Shown: in pieces, positions 6,805 to 7,085 of the stretch
Numbering within the stretch: the stretch's first letter is position 1
How the letters are laid out: every line of letters starts with the position of its first letter
Source of the DNA: an uncultured Pseudomonadota bacterium
GTDB lineage: Bacteria; Desulfobacterota_B; Binatia; UBA9968
DNA: 7,085 nt
Assembly (NCBI GenBank): GCA_946478635.1
Contig: CAMLCX010000248.1
Location: forward strand, 1 to 7,085
Reading direction: 5' to 3'
Notes under the pieces: generated by a model
Seen by the model: only the letters and a program-made list of their open reading frames with translations
Told to the model about the DNA's origin: nothing
The model's database searches: none
Program-made: the position numbers and the translations under genes

Positions 6805-6847
6805 CCGGAAAACAATCGCCGCGCAATAAAATTTTTCCGGAATTTTT
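6805..6847 (+). terminator. Terminator-like hairpin with T-run
   Basis: CCGGAAAA (6805-6812) is perfectly complementary to TTTTCCGG (6833-6840), across a 20-nt loop, and is followed by AATTTTT (6841-6847). The position, 3 nt after the TAA of the plus-strand remnant, suits an intrinsic terminator for plus-strand transcription. The loop is longer than usual and the stem is AT-rich at the loop end. AATTTTT also occurs as a direct repeat (6830-6836 and 6841-6847) flanking CCGG. Confidence 0.35.
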
Positions 6848-6973
6848 CTGCGCGTAGCGCATCGTTGTCGCAAGTTTTGCCTGCCTGCGCCAAAAATTCA
6901 CATTCGAACTCCAGCAAAGAGAATGCGTCTACCCGTTTCAGCACGAATCTGGCAAAGTTGCGCGGAGAGTTGT

Positions 6974-7085
6974 GTGCTGAGTCCGAAAATTGCCGCGGCC
7001 AGGAGCGCTGACCCTAAAGATTTTGTCGACGTTAGATTTTTGGAAGAACTCGACCGTTCCGGTTTCATCGACGGACTTTATCGCT
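6974..7085 (+). pseudogene. Probable C-terminal remnant of an NMT1/THI5-like ABC substrate-binding protein (cut by window edge)
   Basis: The plus-strand frame, open from 6830 to the right edge, encodes ADPKDFVDVRFLEEL then DRSGFIDGLYR at 7007-7084. That pattern (a short DP..FVD segment, an acidic helix, SGFI, LY) resembles the extreme C-terminus of periplasmic NMT1/THI5-like (SsuA/TauA-type) substrate-binding proteins. The residues before about 6974 do not look like such a protein in any plus-strand frame I read. There is no signal peptide or core domain, so this is more likely a decayed or truncated 3' end than a gene start. The only upstream ATG in frame is at 6923. The assignment rests on pattern memory and a short segment. 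On the opposite strand a 56-codon frame also exists. Confidence 0.35.

Larger units (their letters stand above)
6692..7085. other. 394-nt stretch without a confident intact gene
   Basis: Upstream of the NRPS start the sequence becomes more AT-rich and no complete gene is convincing. It should contain the NRPS promoter on the minus strand. TATAAA (6800-6795) is a possible -10 about 100 nt upstream of the ATG, but no good -35 sits at the right distance. The other contents are listed separately: a C-terminus-like plus-strand frame, a terminator-like hairpin and a tail resembling a substrate-binding protein. Minus-strand frames here are short and unrecognised. Confidence 0.5.

Noticed and set aside
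6663..6944. 93-codon minus-strand frame overlapping the NRPS start in another frame
   Set aside because: It overlaps the NRPS 5' end, has no recognisable motif, and would require overlapping coding without support.
6898..7068. 56-codon minus-strand frame with a signal-peptide-like start (basic residues, then SALLAAAIFGLSTQLSAQ)
   Set aside because: It has no recognisable mature domain, stops soon after the putative cleavage site, and lies antisense to the better-supported binding-protein tail. It cannot be excluded as a small secreted peptide.
1..7085. CRISPR arrays, tRNA/rRNA genes, transposases and insertion-sequence ends
   Set aside because: No regularly spaced repeats, cloverleaf or rRNA segments, transposase motifs or paired terminal repeats were found on reading both strands.

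Overview
The window is a piece of a GC-rich bacterial chromosome, about 55-65% GC in most genes by sampled lines. It carries four solid gene loci plus an edge-truncated transporter and a degraded-looking right end. An EttA-type ABC-F protein, a VapBC module, an LLM-class (luciferase-like) oxidoreductase and an MFS_3-type exporter fit an uncultured soil-type Gram-negative (Proteobacteria, Binatota or a similar phylum). No gene here fixes the phylum, so this placement is inference.

Left half, all on the minus strand. In transcription order it holds vapB (3511-3278), vapC (3281-2880, overlapping vapB by GTGA), ettA (2829-1147, only 50 nt after vapC), and an MFS exporter that starts at 931 and runs off the left edge. 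A palindromic element just upstream of vapB looks like the autoregulatory operator. A strong 11-bp hairpin lies in the short leader of the MFS gene. vapBC and ettA are close enough for read-through, and both toxin and throttle act on translation, but a functional link is only inference.

Centre. An LLM-class flavin/F420-dependent oxidoreductase (3658-4647, plus strand) is divergent from vapBC and convergent with the next gene.

Right half. A stand-alone NRPS module, adenylation domain plus peptidyl carrier protein, lies on the minus strand (6691-4697). All adenylation core motifs and the carrier serine are present, but the Asp that normally grips the substrate alpha-amino group is replaced by Ser. 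No condensation or thioesterase domain and no partner NRPS gene is visible. This gene samples at about 48-52% GC, lower than its neighbours. It may therefore be acquired and may activate something other than an ordinary alpha-amino acid.

Right edge (6692-7085). There is no confident intact gene here. On the plus strand there is a short frame that reads like a protein C-terminus and is followed by a terminator-like hairpin. Further right is a frame that reads like the C-terminal tail of an NMT1/THI5-like substrate-binding protein. Together these suggest gene debris next to the NRPS gene. The best candidates for something unusual are the atypical A-PCP protein and this junction; no fully new system is evident.
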